In this document: in pieces, positions 34,649 through 47,108 of the stretch
How positions within the stretch are numbered: position 1 is the first letter of the stretch
Layout of the letters: each line of letters begins with the position of its first letter
Assembly: GCA_016508695.1 (NCBI GenBank)
Contig: VNKQ01000004.1
Coordinates: 744,001 to 808,000 of the forward strand
DNA length: 64,000 nucleotides
Reading direction: 5' to 3'
From: Hyphodiscus hymeniophilus
Lineage: Eukaryota; Ascomycota; Leotiomycetes; Helotiales; Hyphodiscaceae
Made by a program: the position numbers and the translations under genes
Notes under the pieces: model-generated
What the model was told of the DNA's origin: nothing
The model's database searches: none
The model's input: only the letters and a program-made list of their open reading frames with translations

Positions 34649-34756
34649 TGTGAGCTCTAGCTTACTTGGACTTTGAGGTCGAGAGGCTGTTGATTGAAGG
34701 CCAGGGATTTCTTGCGTGAAAAATGAGACGAGAGAGTGTACATTTCACTGCGAAGA

Positions 34757-34763
34757 TTTTATA
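34757..34763 (-). promoter_or_regulatory. TATA box of the cysteine-rich gene
   Basis: TATAAAA on the coding strand about 110 nt before the ATG at 34648. Supported by motif and position only. Confidence 0.4.
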
Positions 34764-34914
34764 GCTGAAGACTTCTTGGGTTGCGTGTATATCTCTCGTG
34801 AATCTAAATGGACTACTTTGCTCGTAAAGTAGCTCTCTCTACATGTGATTCCTAACCACTGACAATGAGCCCCGTAGCCATCGTCCAGATCGTCTCTGCG
34901 TCTGATTCACACCC

Positions 34915-35055
34915 CTTGGTCTCCAATGCTTCATCCCCTCCCATCTCTCCACGGCTCAACGTTCCCTTGGTCTTCATCCTTACAAGCCCCTCCCATCACT
35001 CCAGACTCCATGGAATCAACGTCCCTTGGTCACCACCATCACGAGCCTCTCCCAC
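34915..35055. repeat. Degenerate tandem repeat over the 3' end and stop of the downstream gene
   Basis: On the minus strand a unit of about 40-60 nt, built around GGGAGGGG and GACCAAGGGA with CGTTGA, recurs about three times. The first copy is the coding end and stop of the 258-aa gene. The second and third lie in its 3' flank and are diverged and partly shortened. Confidence 0.55.
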
Positions 35056-35792
35056 CTCTCAAGAGCACACTTCTCATCCCCGCACTCCTCGTACAGCGCT
35101 CCGCAGTTCTTGCAGTGATTAGCCAGGAGCCGGTCCTCGACCGGTTCCGGGGACGTGCGCACCGGCTTGGGCGATTGGATCACGGGTCCCTTGCCGCGTG
35201 ACTGGTAGATGGGGGTGTCTTCGGGTACACTGACGATGTGTTGCTCAGACTCGGTGATTGTGAAGTCGCGGGGGATGTTACGGGAAGAACCCAGATCTTG
35301 ATTTTCGAGGAGGATGGAGTGGATCGGAATGTTGTCGTCGGATCCGGGGCTGAGTTGACCGTAAACCGAACCAGGATCTTCGAGATGGCGTACGTGGTTT
35401 GGAAGGTAGCCACCGAAGCCGAAACCACCCCGAGCTGAGCCATTCAAGCTTGTCGACTGGCTGTGATCGTACAGAGGTCCGGAGCTCAGATCATCCTGCA
35501 TGGAAGTGTAGACTGGACTCAAGCGTTCCGGATCGTAATCGAAATCGATGTCGGCGTAGAGGAGCTGCGTGTAGGACAAGGGGGTATGCTGAGGGGACTT
35601 GGACGCCGGCGCAGCTTGGAGAAGAAGTCTGCATCCTCTGGGACCATGGACATCATCACAGTACTTGCAGTATTCGTCGTAGCTGGAGACTCTGCTGTCG
35701 TTGCTGTATTCGGTACCCGCTTCGAAAGGGGTAGCGAGGTCAAGCTCGACGGCGTGCTGGCGCTCGACACTCTGCATCGTGAGAGAAGACAT
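35016..35792 (-). CDS. Hypothetical protein with terminal cysteine clusters, 258 aa
   Basis: A single-exon frame opening MSSLTMQSVERQHAVEL. Cysteines gather at two places: YCKYCDDVHGPRGC near residues 41-55, and HCKNCGALYEECGDEKC near 226-243, which is followed by the helix-like ERWERLVMVV end. The middle is low-complexity and acidic, with Ser/Pro/Gly-rich stretches, and is probably disordered. No signal peptide or membrane segment is evident. The paired CxxC arrangement suggests metal binding, and the gene next door has its own zinc-ribbon-like repeats. I do not recognise a family. Its stop codon lies in a degenerate tandem repeat. Confidence 0.62.
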   Translation of the reverse strand: MSSLTMQSVERQHAVELDLATPFEAGTEYSNDSRVSSYDEYCKYCDDVHGPRGCRLLLQAAPASKSPQHTPLSYTQLLYADIDFDYDPERLSPVYTSMQDDLSSGPLYDHSQSTSLNGSARGGFGFGGYLPNHVRHLEDPGSVYGQLSPGSDDNIPIHSILLENQDLGSSRNIPRDFTITESEQHIVSVPEDTPIYQSRGKGPVIQSPKPVRTSPEPVEDRLLANHCKNCGALYEECGDEKCALERWERLVMVVTKGR

Positions 35793-37573
35793 GTTGGTGC
35801 CGGATGAGGTTGACGAGGTTGTGGGGATGAAGAGGAACAGAAGTCATGTCTGAGAGAGAAGTTTCTCGTGAAGATTTGGACGTGGCTCCAAAGGTGAGGA
35901 CTTGGTATTGTGCCATTCACTACAATAGAACAATAGGCGAGGGCAGAGAAGGGACATTGTTCTGGAGCTTGCTAGTAAAAGTAGAACTCATGACCGACCT
36001 GGACGCATCCTGATACATTCTGAACTGATTCTGATGCCAGAATTCTTCCACATACTTGGTCCTCGTCATTAACACCAACGTGTATTATCACCTCATCGTT
36101 TACATATCAAACGCTTTTCTCTCGTGAAAATCGCTCCCTCCATGTCCCCACTGTCGTCATGTAGGTTTCTCAAAATCCGTTCTTTTCATCTCGGGCATCA
36201 GGACCATTATGCCACGTCTCTCGTGTAGAGCATTAACTGGTTCTCTTATTTGCCAGAAAATCGGATGGCTACTCATGGTCAGCATGCTGGAAGGTGCTTT
36301 GTTTGACATTTTGACCAGACTGAAGTATTGCTGGTCTCTTGTCGACAGATCTCAGTGAACCTTGTGTCTTCCTTGGATTACAGCAGATTATCTTATGTTT
36401 AACCTTTTTGCCAAGACATGCTATGTTAGACTTTCGAGGATTAGCTTGCTGCTATGTGAAGCACTCCGAACAGGCCTGTCTCCGAGTGAGCATTTATCTG
36501 CCATAACACATTGGAGCCGATCTTGGAAGAAGGGAGAGCCAGGCTAACGTCATCTCAAGAATCAGAAACTATGAGATAGAGAAGCTCAGGAGTATGTAGC
36601 ATTAGAAAAGAACAGTCTAGTTGATTCTGTGCGAATATGGTGGAGTGTGTCCCGGAAATTACGAGCTTCTTCGTAGATTGCATGTTTCGAAATCATTGAG
36701 ATGTTGTCAAGTAAATTGGAGAGTCGAATGTGGTCTGTGAACGATTTGCTGTGCGTAGGCATTGGTTCAAAAAGAAGAGTCCAGAAAGGAGGCAGGTGGA
36801 GATTTTAGATTGGCTGGTTCGTGATAGCTGAGGTGACCAGCCTCGTTTCTCTGAGGATAACCATCCGACTGATCCAAGTCGTTCAGATATAGGTGCGCGA
36901 TCGGTACCGGGGAAGGTGCCTGGAGCTTGGTCGGATGCTATCTGCAAGATGCTGCAGTAGCAAGTCGCATAATGAATAAAGGGTAGCAAAAGATGCAGAC
37001 ACCGTTTCACAGCGGCACTGACATGGTTTGCAAGATTTGGCAATAAAAGACGACCAAAAGTTTTCAAGTCGTTGAAAGCGAATTTATCCATTAAGAGAAG
37101 AGCAGGTCATGAGTTGAATGGTACCCTACAATTCAGCTACTTCCTTTACATGAGCAATGTGGAAAGAACGAACAGATCAGGTGCTTGCCGGAGGGCCAAA
37201 TGAGATATAGCTATTGAATTGTTGTGTAAATAAAAAGGTGTGCACCTACCTCCACTGAAAGGTCCGAATCATTCACGGGACCCCTAACGATCAAAAAGTC
37301 GGATTACCACTTTCTCAAATCCCCGCTTCATTCTTGACTGTGGGTCGACGTGCATGCCCTGGTCACGTCGATCGGAAGGTACATTGCACGACTTCATTTA
37401 AAACGATCTTGCCAAATCTCGGATGCAATATGAGAGTGGCTTCTAGATGAGTAAAAAACATTGCCATTGAGCAGATTGACAGGTCTTCTAATAAAGTGAG
37501 CCAGGTCCATCATACTCGGACGTCGCACATCGTACTTCGTGATCGGCGTGGAATTTGCTGAGAACACTTGGCA
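35793..37573. other. Intergenic, 1.8 kb
   Basis: No supported gene. A 132-codon ATG-initiated frame on the minus strand (36693-37091) has no recognisable features and is not called. Confidence 0.45.
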
Positions 37574-39356
37574 ATGGAAACTCCACCACCTTGGTCAACA
37601 CCAGAGAGTAGTCCTCCAGACATCGGAGATACAGCCAGACAGCTAAAAAAGACCTTCCAGTACAAGAACTCGCCAGGATTATCTAGCAGGCGCGGATCAA
37701 ACGAGTTCCAAAGGACTCGCCTACAAACCTTCATCATAGTTACGTGGACAGTAGCTCTGATATTTGGTGGCCTTTGGTGGTTGCTTGATGGGGAGAGGCA
37801 ATCGATAGTTTTCAACCATAGCTTCAACGTACTTCCCGGCCCACCATCGCTTGATGGACTGCGGTTCATAGATGCAGGTCACCCATACATTAGGTACGTG
37901 GGTCGATGGGCTTCATCCCCTGACAAGACTCAAAAGGACGGGTGCTTTCCTGGCGTTTACTTCGACTTTACGTTCAACGGAAGCAACACAATCCTGGTAT
38001 CGCTTCATAATACTAACCTATCCGCTCGACTTCCATCCTCTGCTTCGAAAGCTGTGCCAAGCTTGCCTTTGCTGATGGCGGCCAACGCATCACAAGCGGA
38101 GCCCATCTCTCTCCTCGCTCGAGTAGACCATGATGATTACATCGTCTTACCGAATGCTTCATCGATTGTATTGATTCGAAAAGGTAACTTGGAACCCGAT
38201 GCACGGCATGAGGTTAGAATCATTGCCCCAATGTTTCGAGGAGAGGTTGTAGAAACGCTGCAAGTGGAAGGCATCTGGATTGACGAGGAAGGGCAATTAC
38301 TCCCCCCGGAACCCGACCTAGCGGCGAAGGCTCCAAAGACGGATGCTACCGTGTTTGCGCACCCACAGCGTAAGATGCTGGAGATTGTAACAGACCTTCT
38401 AGGGTCATTGGCCGGAAGAGACAAGAGGGAGAGTACTCGTTCCCGGGGCAGTATCCTCAGTGGAGTTGTTGGGTGGGAGTACCTGCTGGGAGAAATGTTC
38501 GGCGTGGATCATGTTACAATAGGCATGGATGGCATGTGCCTGATGCAAGACTGTATAGGAGGAAGAGGGAGTCCAGCAGGACTTGGAGACGTCTTCTTCC
38601 AAAGGTTTCCAATCCACCACGACAATCACGGATGACAGCTAATGATTACAGTGGCCCCATTGGATCTCCGCAGTATTCTCAGCCATGGCTGTTCGAGGGA
38701 TACGTCCCGGAAGTTATGGTATGTTGAATCCGTTCGGCATTTGAGTTCGCAGTTGATTCAAGCCACGCAGGTTATAATATTGGTAACGCTGACTGGGATT
38801 CCTTCCAACTGCATAACGAAGAATACAACAAGACCACAGATGAGCTGAGCATGGTATTCGAAGATACTTATGTCTCCTTAATCCGAGTAATCAGAACGCT
38901 GGCGTATTTGAAGGATTCCGTCTCGGCCAAGGATTCCACTCAGAACCGCTATGGGGTTCCCCCATCTTTGTTATGAGACCATTGCGCGGACAGCTTGAGC
39001 ATGTAACGCAATCTGTAGTCGACCGTCTTCGGTCGGAAGGGGATTTGTCGGTCTTCTGGCGGCTCGATACCTCAGGATGGCTAAACACAGACGAGGCTCT
39101 CAAAGGGCCGGCAGAAGATCAGGACTTCTTTCTCGATGGTGAGACTACCAGCCTTCCATATTAACCAGATCTGACAATAGACATAGAAGAGAGCTCATCG
39201 AAGCAATGGCGATTGACAGAGAGAGGCAATCAACGAGTTGCAATTCTGCTCCATACGCATGTCTGCCAGTATCTGGCAACAGATGCGGATAGATGTGCTT
39301 TTGTGCCGCTAGAGGTTTACCAAACTGGTTATGAGCAAGCTGGTGAAGATGATTAG
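37574..39356 (+). CDS. Membrane-anchored SGNH/GDSL-like hydrolase family protein, with two apparent frame breaks
   Basis: The start METPPPWSTPESS gives a cytosolic tail and one transmembrane helix (TFIIVTWTVALIFGGLWWLL), followed by an extracellular region with N-glycosylation sites. Motifs match a fungal family usually annotated as SGNH-hydrolase-like: RFIDAGHPYIRYVGRW, FPGVYFDFTFNGS, GWEYLLGEMFG, GMCLMQDCIGG, NIGNADWDSFQ, PIFVMRPLRGQLEHVTQ, LDTSGWL, and a final block WRLTERGNQRVAILLHTHVC. Clear introns are 38605-38651 (GCTAATG branch site) and 39139-39180. A third lies near 38719-38770, but its canonical GTATGT donor puts the next exon out of frame; only a weak GTTGAA donor at 38723 keeps the frame. 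A second shift occurs near 38891-38896 with no intron. Single-base losses explain both. The gene is either mis-sequenced or decaying. The family label is moderately sure. Confidence 0.7.
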
Positions 39357-39946
39357 AGAAGATGAGGCGGACGTTATGCTTGAGGTTTGGGGGTGCGTGA
39401 ATTCGGTCTGAGGAAGTGATCGGCGGATTCGTACCTGACCCTGAGAAGCATAGGATCGATTAGCAGATCGGCAATGAGTGATTCATAGTAGTTTCTGCGC
39501 AAGGAACGCACTTCGAAGTAGACTGTTCAATCATTGCACTTTGTGCAACTCTAAGTTGCAGTGTGTGGTGTGGTAGTGTGGTTCATCTGATAACATCGGC
39601 TCTTCTTATCTGATCTTAGATTAGGGCCACTGAGTCGAAATACGGCTACATCATCGTCGCTATTTTCCTATCGGCCTTTGCACACTTTTGCTTCAACTTA
39701 AACCATTTATTGCCCACTTTCAGTATGGATTGAGTTATTCCAAGCAGAAGAGCTTCAGTCTCTTCGTCTCTCAATCGATCAATCTTACGCCCATTCCAAC
39801 GCTCCACCATTCAACAGCCTCCCACATCCGATTCAACCACGGCACACGACCTTCCACAAGCCTGGTCCGGCATCAAGCTTCAAGATTAGAGGACACGTCG
39901 AAAGCAGAGTTGGAGGGACCATACACATACTTGCCCTGTGCCAGCA
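39357..39946. other. Intergenic, MFS promoter and leader
   Basis: No gene is supported. The C/T-rich stretch just before the MFS ATG is typical of a fungal leader. Confidence 0.5.
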
Positions 39947-41774
39947 ATGGCTTCGAGAGGTACAAAAGCTCCAGAAATGGACCGAAGGAAGAGCTCGACA
40001 CCCCATTATCAAACATTCCCTACCCCTCCGCCCAAATCTCGCGGGCGCCCTCCTGTCTCTCCTACGAGCTCGTCTGGCCCCGATGGCCCTGCGAATTATA
40101 GCCGCAATGGTGCAGACTCGGAGCATGAAGCCCAGAATTCTCCGCTTCCGGTAAAGCAACTCATGATATTAGCAATTATTGCTCTTGCAGAACAAACAGC
40201 TCTCAATTCGATATCGCCGTACCTCCCAGAGATGGTTGGAAGCTTCCCGGAAGTCGAAAAATCACAAATTGGACTGTATGTTGGCGCAATCGCATCTTCC
40301 TTTGCACTCGCGCAATTCGCTACGAACTTTTTCTGGGGATGGCTGTCTGATCGAGTTGGACGAAAACCAGTGGTTATGCTGGGTACCTTACTTACAGCCG
40401 CATGCTTCACCGCATTTGGTTTCAGTAGGACATTATGGCAGGCGATCCTCGTACAAGCATTTATGGGTCTGGTGAACGGAAATCAAGGTGTTATAAGTAC
40501 ATGTTTGGGCGAGATTACGGACCGAAGTAATCAGAGTAAGGCCTTCGTTTACCTGCCAGTCATATACGGCATTGGAGGAATCACAGGACCAGCCTTAGGA
40601 GGACTTTTAGTGTTCCAGCAGAACCCTTTCAATAAGGCGAAGTCCAATCCATATCCTTACCTACTGCCGAACCTCTTTTCGGCGGCGGTCTTGCTCATCG
40701 ACCTCATCCTGACTGGCTTCTTCCTCGAAGAAAGCTTAGAAGAAGCGAAAGAACTGCCACCGCTCAAGAAAAGAGTTCGGCATCTTTTCAGCTGGATGTG
40801 GCAGTTCACAGGAGCTTCCACACGTCCTACTTACATCCGACCATTTCACCGCGACTCCCGATATCGATTAGACGGTGCCGAGGATCACGAGGATGATGAT
40901 GATACAGAGATTGAAAGCGAGAACGAGTCTCTCCTCTCCATGCCAGAATTCTTCTCAAACCAAGAACACACCCTGACAAGCAAAGAGATCTTCAACCGGG
41001 ATACTATTCTCTTGCTTGGCACGTATCTCGTCTTCCAATTGTCGAACATATCTTTCAACTCGCTGTATCCAATCTTCGCATCCGCTGAGGAACCTACAGG
41101 ACGTACTCTGTCACCCGAAGAAATCGGTCTGTCACTGTCCTTTGCTGGAATCGTGACGATCATTTTCCAGGTTGGCATATTTGGGAAGCTGAAGGAGAAG
41201 ATGGGAAATAAAGCAACTTACCGGGCGGGGCTTTTCCTGTTCTTTGTGAGCATGATGATGATGCCTTGGATTGGCTATCGTGAATCGAAACCCCTCTTCG
41301 GTCTCGGCAACGGGAAGGTTTGGTTGTGGATTGAGCTTGGGTTTGTGCTGCTTATCAAGACTGTTGCTGCGGTTGGTGGCCTTACTTCCGCATTGCTGCT
41401 GGTACGTACCCTCGTTGTCCCCAGGGTTTATATGGGATTGGAGACTAATCTGTTGATCTTAGATCACAAATTCGGCACCAAATCATTCAGTCCTCGGCAC
41501 GCTTAATGGCCTCGCACAAACCCTATCCGCAGCCGGTCGAGCAGCGGGGCCTTTCCTCTCCGGCGGCCTCTTCTCCATCGCAACCAACGTCAGGCCAAAG
41601 GGCGAAGCACTAGCCTGGGGCGTCTTCGGCGGCATAGCTTTCGTGGGCTGGGTTGTGAGTTTCGGCATCCGGGGAGAAAGTCTGGAAAGTGGCGATTGGG
41701 AAGGCAGCGAGAGCCAAGAAGGAGATGAAGAAGAAGGTGACGACGAAGAAAACGGTGGAACCGGCCAACGATGA
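39947..41774 (+). CDS. Major facilitator superfamily transporter, 588 aa
   Basis: Exon 1 is 39947-41401 and exon 2 is 41463-41774, with a 61-nt GT-AG intron. The ATG at 39947 (MASRGTKAPEMDRR) is chosen over an upstream GTG in the same frame. A disordered Ser/Pro-rich tail of about 70 residues precedes about 12 membrane segments. The hallmark loop between helices 2 and 3 is WGWLSDRVGRKPVVM, and a second MFS motif reads IGGITGPALGG. The central loop between the two six-helix halves is long and acidic (EDHEDDDDTEIESENES), as is the C-terminal tail (EGDEEEGDDEENGG). It resembles fungal MFS carriers of the yeast YCR023C / tetracycline-exporter-like group. Substrate cannot be judged from sequence. 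It is not beside a biosynthetic cluster. Confidence 0.92.
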
Positions 41775-42243
41775 CATATGGTGTATATACTGTAGAGGTA
41801 GATTTGATACACGATAAAGGCTGGAGGGATTATGAATAGGAATTGGACTGTTACGTCAGGACGGTGTTTGGAAGGGAAAATGTATAGCGAGATCTGAATT
41901 ATAGACAAGAGCCGCAGCGAGATTCTCGCACAGCGTTCGGTAATGGAATTTTATGATGCGCTCTGTCCGTATTTTTGACCAAGTGGATCAAATTACAGTC
42001 CTCTTCGGCCGTCGAGGCATTAACTTCTGTTTTCTTTCACCATCGGGAGAAAGAATTTGCAAATATGATGATGATTTTGGAAAATGACAAGTTGAAGCAA
42101 TCAGTAAGTTTTTATTGCCTTCCATTATGTATTCATTAACTACAGATACCCACCCAAGGTGTCAATTTATATTTATTTCCAAAGAATTGAATCTCTTTCG
42201 TCAACCACAACCTCCACTATTCCCGATCCCTTGCGATCAAGAC
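41775..42243. other. Convergent 3' spacer between the MFS and Rds1-like genes
   Basis: Both flanking genes end here. No gene or recognisable element is seen. Confidence 0.55.
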
Positions 42244-43248
42244 TTAGTTGTCAATCTCAATGATCGCAGGTCCGGCAGCAACAGTGTCATCATTGACAGC
42301 GTCAGTGCATCCAGTCAATACGACATATGACTGTCCGTTCACGCCAGCTGGGACAACCAGGGAGAAACCGCCATCGACGGGAGTGGCATCGGCGTAGATC
42401 GGGCCGGTAACAGTGATGAATGCGGCGTAAACGGGGGCCTTTCCATCCGCAGCGGCAAGGGTGTAGCCGGGAGTTGAGAGGGTGATGGTGCTCCCGGTCT
42501 TGATTGTACCGGTGGTGGTGAGGGCCAAAGCAGGGAAAGCCTTAACAGGGAGCGCTGGGTTGGAAGCTGGGCAAGAGACAATGAATGGTGCGGCCAGGGT
42601 GAAGACCTCGTTGAGGGTGAGCGGGTCATCGAATGGTTGAGGGAAGGGAGATTGGGCTTGGGAAGCACGGAGGTAGGAGGAGTGGCGGGCCTCGACGGTC
42701 AAGATGGACCCGGCTGCTGTGAGATACGCCTTGGTTGCGATGGATGCGGCAGCTCCCAGGTAGGCGGAAACTCCGACACCCTCGAGTATACCGGCAAGGC
42801 CAACGAACGACTTGACATCGGTGGAAGGGAAGGCGTATGTGCATTCCTCCACTGGGACGGCACCTGCAGCCTTGAGAGCGGTCGTCAAGAAGCCGACGTG
42901 GGTGGTCTCATCCGAAGAGACCTCCTTAAGGTTGGCATAGAAGGGGTCAGGGAATCCTGCGGCGACGAAGTCGGCTTGAGTGTCTGTTGGGGAAGTCAGT
43001 AACTATTTCCTTGGAAATTCGACGTCAAGGTGTCATCCAGAGCCACTGCTCCAGCGGCATGAATTGCAGAGACGGGTGAAGCAATACATACAGTTGGCAA
43101 GACCCTCGCGGTAGAACTTGTCCTCGAGATGCTCAAGAGTCAATGCATAGTTGAGAATGTCAGCATCCGTGAGAGCAGCAGCACGCTTGACCACTGGCGA
43201 GGCAGTGGCGAGGGCTGCGAGAGCTGCAATGGTGAATGAGTACTTCAT
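42244..43248 (-). CDS. Secreted Rds1-like protein with ferritin-like fold, 298 aa
   Basis: Exon 1 is 43248-43092 and exon 2 is 42983-42244, with a 108-nt intron that joins FYREGLAN to YTQADFVAAGF in frame. A signal peptide (MKYSFTIAALAALATA) is followed by a possible KR processing site. The ferritin-like helices read DADILNYALTLEHLEDKFYREGL, then SSDETTHVGFLTTALKAAG, then GVGVSAYLGAAA and TVEARHSSYLRASQ. The spaced E/H pairs in these helices fit the metal-binding pattern of the Ferritin_2 family. Fission yeast Rds1 is a stress-responsive member, and the enzymatic role of the family is unproven. The C-terminal third is a beta-rich extracellular domain (STITLSTPGYTLAAADG and following). The gene looks intact and codon choice is strongly C-ending, suggesting high expression. 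Confidence 0.9.
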
Positions 43249-46200
43249 GATGTTAGATATTAAGGCTATTGAACGAGTGACTTAAAAGAGTGACTGTAAA
43301 GACTGGACTGGAGAAGTATGAAAGTTGATGCTTAGGAGGGAAGGAAGAGAGAAGTCTGTGGGAACGGAGAGGACTATAAACCTGGCTCTCAATAGAACAG
43401 AAGGACAGCGCGAGGCGCCCAAAAGGGAGGAACACACTCGCGGTCTCGCAGGCGGAAACAACTCGTGAGCCCAAGGCCCGAAGGACAGTGTGATGTTCCA
43501 TGTCCAGGTTACTCCGCCCTACTTAGAGCGGTGTCAGACGTTGCTACCAACTGCTTGGGGAAAGACTTCTAGTGAAAGTAAATTGCTTCACGACATGGAA
43601 TTCCTTGAATCCTGTATCTCACACATACGGAAGCCAGCCCGCCCGACGACGATGTTGACACCAACACCCGATTGAGCCAAGCGCACTGGCTCAGTCCCGT
43701 TCCGCTCCCAGTTCCTGGGCCTAGACACCACATCTGGAGGGATTTTACATTTGGAGAAGTCTGAGAAATGGATCTTAACCTGTTTTGAGGTTGCACTATG
43801 GGGTATGACCAATTGTAGTGGAATGGGGAGATGAGACACTGCTTAAGCTTAACGGTAGTGGGAGATCTAGGGTTGATCGACAGGGACGTCGCGAAGCCGA
43901 ATCTTGTAGCTTGGAATGTGGGGAGGAAAATGCACAGAAAAGGAGATTGCTATGTGTTTCCCCCTGAATGTGGGTGAATGTTGGATGCGAATGTGGACTG
44001 GACCTTGCAGCTCTCCCTTCTATTGGAATGGAGGGGTACGGTAAGATTGGGTTGCGAGCTTCAGACCTCTTTTGTGTTGTTGTTGATGGGGACCAACTCA
44101 ATATGTGTGCAATCACTTGATTGATCTTTGAACTGCCTTTGCGAAACGCAAATCAAGTCTCTGGTCAAGTTCCATGGCACTGGTACACTGGTACAGAAAA
44201 AGAAAGGAACAATACATATGTGTCCCGAGTGACAAATGTCGGGTGTCGGGGTTGTCTCCCCTCAGAAGTTAGAACTTCGGCCCCGTCACCAGCGCCCTAC
44301 CGTATCTATCCATCGATCTACTCATCCATCCATCCTCCCGTCATCCATCATCCATGATCTTTGCCAAACCCTGATCATGTATTACCGTACCTGTACCGCA
44401 TCTGAGCCTCGAGCTGGAACGGCTGACGATGAATAATAGCCGTCGGATGGTCAACATGCTTACATACCAAAGAAACCCACACCGTACACACAGGGAACTT
44501 TGGAATCAGGTCCTGCGCTCCAACGAAGCAAGCAAGCAAGCAAGTATCGCATCTCGGACTATGGATTTTACGATTGACCACCTCATATCTCCTTTAACTC
44601 CTTGTCGGATGGGGGCTTGGACACTCGATTACGCATGCCCGCACATGGTTCGAGATCAGAGGCTGAGCGAGGGAGTCCCAGAATTACAAATGCTCGAAGC
44701 CGTCAACTCCGTGGGCCGCATGTGCTATTTCCCCGTAATTCGACATCGGAAACTCTCTTGACGCTTTGTTTCGTTCATACTGCATCTCCCTCTACTGTAT
44801 CTGCAGTCCCTCATCATTTCCCATCTCTTCTCTATTACCACCAATTCAGCTGGATGTGGTTCGATTAAAGACTAAGGCACCATTTCGCCCATGCTTCCAG
44901 TTGAGGAGGTTGAGAACTTGGAATTGAAAATCCGTGAAGGAGCTCGGAGTCGTGACAACCGAAGGCTGAGGGCATGTGGCTGTTGAGAAGTCAGCACTTG
45001 GGAGGTGCACAGGGTGGTGATTTGGTGATTGCCCATCATCGCCACACGAGGCTAGTCATCCTCTCTCATCTTCCACGCTCTGTCATTGCTGAACAACATC
45101 ACCTTTCCCATATTATTATTCCCATCCCATGCCGTTTCACATCTTCAGCCTGATGACCTGCATACAACCTCACCACAGGAGTCATTGCGATTAACGAATC
45201 AAGGACTCAGGAGCCTGTGTTGGTCGCTGATGTGGCTTTCCTGCAAGGCTATGAGATTCAGCCACTATCGCTCCTTGGGGGACCCTCCCGGAACCTCTCA
45301 CAATGACTTTCGACATCGAGAGTCCTTGGTGTTGAAGCATTTTTGGACTATTTCGTGGCCTCTGAACTGTTGTGTTTCGTTTGGAATCTGGGATCGGTAA
45401 GCCACCTTGTCCTGGATATGGCTAAATTTCGCCATAAGCTCGAAGCGAGAATCCGAAGTAAATTTCGCCGATATGGCTTCAAGCTATTTCGCTTCAAATA
45501 CTCAGAGGACAGAAAGCCTACGAGGTAATTTTATGATGAACCTCATACGTAACCAGGGCATGCAAGTTTCCCATGCTTTGGAACCGAGTTCCGAGTTCCC
45601 AAAACCTCCGCCCGATCCTTTGTCCATTACAAAGAATAGCCAGAGCAAGGGCAAGTTGCCACTCTGACCATTGATAATCAAGGGCTGAGGTCTAATAAGG
45701 GTATCATCAGTTCTCTAGCACGTAGTTTTGACAGCCTAGTGCCCGCAAGGCTCGTATGGCTGAGGGGAAGCTGCCTCATTCAGGCCCAGAAACTCTCTTC
45801 CCCGGCTCCCACTACTCCTTGTAACTGTCCTTTGCTCCAATCTTTCCTCTTTACTTCTTGTATCATCACAGCTCTGCCTCTTTGGCCGCTATCATGACGT
45901 ACCCGAGCTGGTAAGATATGATGGTTTGCGAAGTGCTATTGGCTCCGTCCATATGGCAGTGTATTCCATAAGTCCATTAAGGGTAACAGTCACTTCTTTA
46001 CTCACGAACGTTCATATATATTATCAATGATGGTCTCGATGCTTTCTTTTGTCATACATATGGATCGTACCTTCTTGAATGTCAAGAATCATCAAACACA
46101 CGGTCGATGCGCTGTCCGAACTCCCTTCTTGACTTTATTCCTCCCACAGTCGTTGCTCCATCTCAGTTGGACCACCTCATCTGCCTGTACCTGTCACAAA

Positions 46201-46333
46201 TCACATGCGACCAAACTAAAGACGGGACGACCCTGAGAGCCCCATACCTACCCGTCTCACGAGCTCTTACCTCTTCGCAGTGAAGCTTTGGACTCCGTCT
46301 GGTCCTTCATTTGAGCCAACAACATTATCAAAG
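43249..46333. other. 3.1-kb region without a supported gene
   Basis: Only short frames without domains or splice partners. It includes (AAGC)4 at about 44525-44543. The segment next to 43249 is the promoter of the Rds1-like gene. Confidence 0.5.
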
Positions 46334-47108
46334 ATGTCCTCGCGGCATCCGAAGCGATCGCATGAAGGTCACAGTTCAAGCTCAAGGAGAAATCGACAAG
46401 CAACCCAAGTGAGTCAAGGGTTGATATTCGTAGCCCTCCCCTCCCATTTCTCCCTCCACCCAAGTTCCGCAACCCTCTAAACATTTTCAAGTCTAATGAC
46501 TTTTGTACTGCTCAACATGTTATACTTCTGGCACTGCCGCCTGACTAACACTATCCAAGCAGAGCACAGCACAGCTTGTCGACTCGTTGAATACTCATCG
46601 TATCAACACTCTTACCGAGCTCTGTCGCATCGAACGAGTCGCAGCTTCTGCCTCTGATGAGGACGCACTGGATTTCCAAGGCCCAATGACCGCAGCTTGG
46701 ACATACTATGTCACCTCCAACAACTTACTAAATGAGCTGCGGGGCCTCACACGGAACTACCCTTTCAGTAGTGAGGCATTAGATGATGCGAAATGGAGAG
46801 TGAGCGGTGATCCAGAGAGCAATCGGAGTTGGAACTACGCTTGGCTCGTGCTGGTCAAGATGCGAGACGAGTAAGTCTGCTCTTTGATCCCACTCTTGGG
46901 CAGGGGATTAAAGGACTGATTAAGTTGCAGTTCTATGATCCATACATATGCGACGAGTGAGGCAGCCAAACCAGAGATGTGGGGTGGTCGAACCCCAGAT
47001 GCTGAGGAGGCACGACAGCTCGCAGACTGCTTTGCATACGAGTGGACGGAGGCACTCGAACAGATGCTGCGGCATTGGGAGACACCTCCCACCACCACGG
47101 GTTACTGA
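46334..47108 (+). CDS. Hypothetical fungal protein, three exons, 186 aa
   Basis: Exons are 46334-46408, 46563-46870 and 46931-47108. The introns (154 and 60 nt) have GTGAGT/GTAAGT donors and CAG acceptors, and the sum closes in frame. The N terminus is basic and Ser-rich (SRHPKRSHEGHSSSSRRNRQ). The body looks helical: LNTHRINTLTELCRIERVAAS, WTYYVTSNNLLNELRGL, and after the second intron ARQLADCFAYEWTEALEQML. Trp residues recur. No signal peptide, membrane segment or catalytic motif is visible and I do not recognise the family. The clean splice signals and continuous frame are the main evidence that it is a real gene. Confidence 0.68.

Noticed and set aside
39947..41774. MFS transporter and FAD monooxygenase as parts of a secondary-metabolite cluster
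   Set aside because: They are 13 kb apart with unrelated genes between, and there is no polyketide synthase, NRPS or terpene cyclase in the window.
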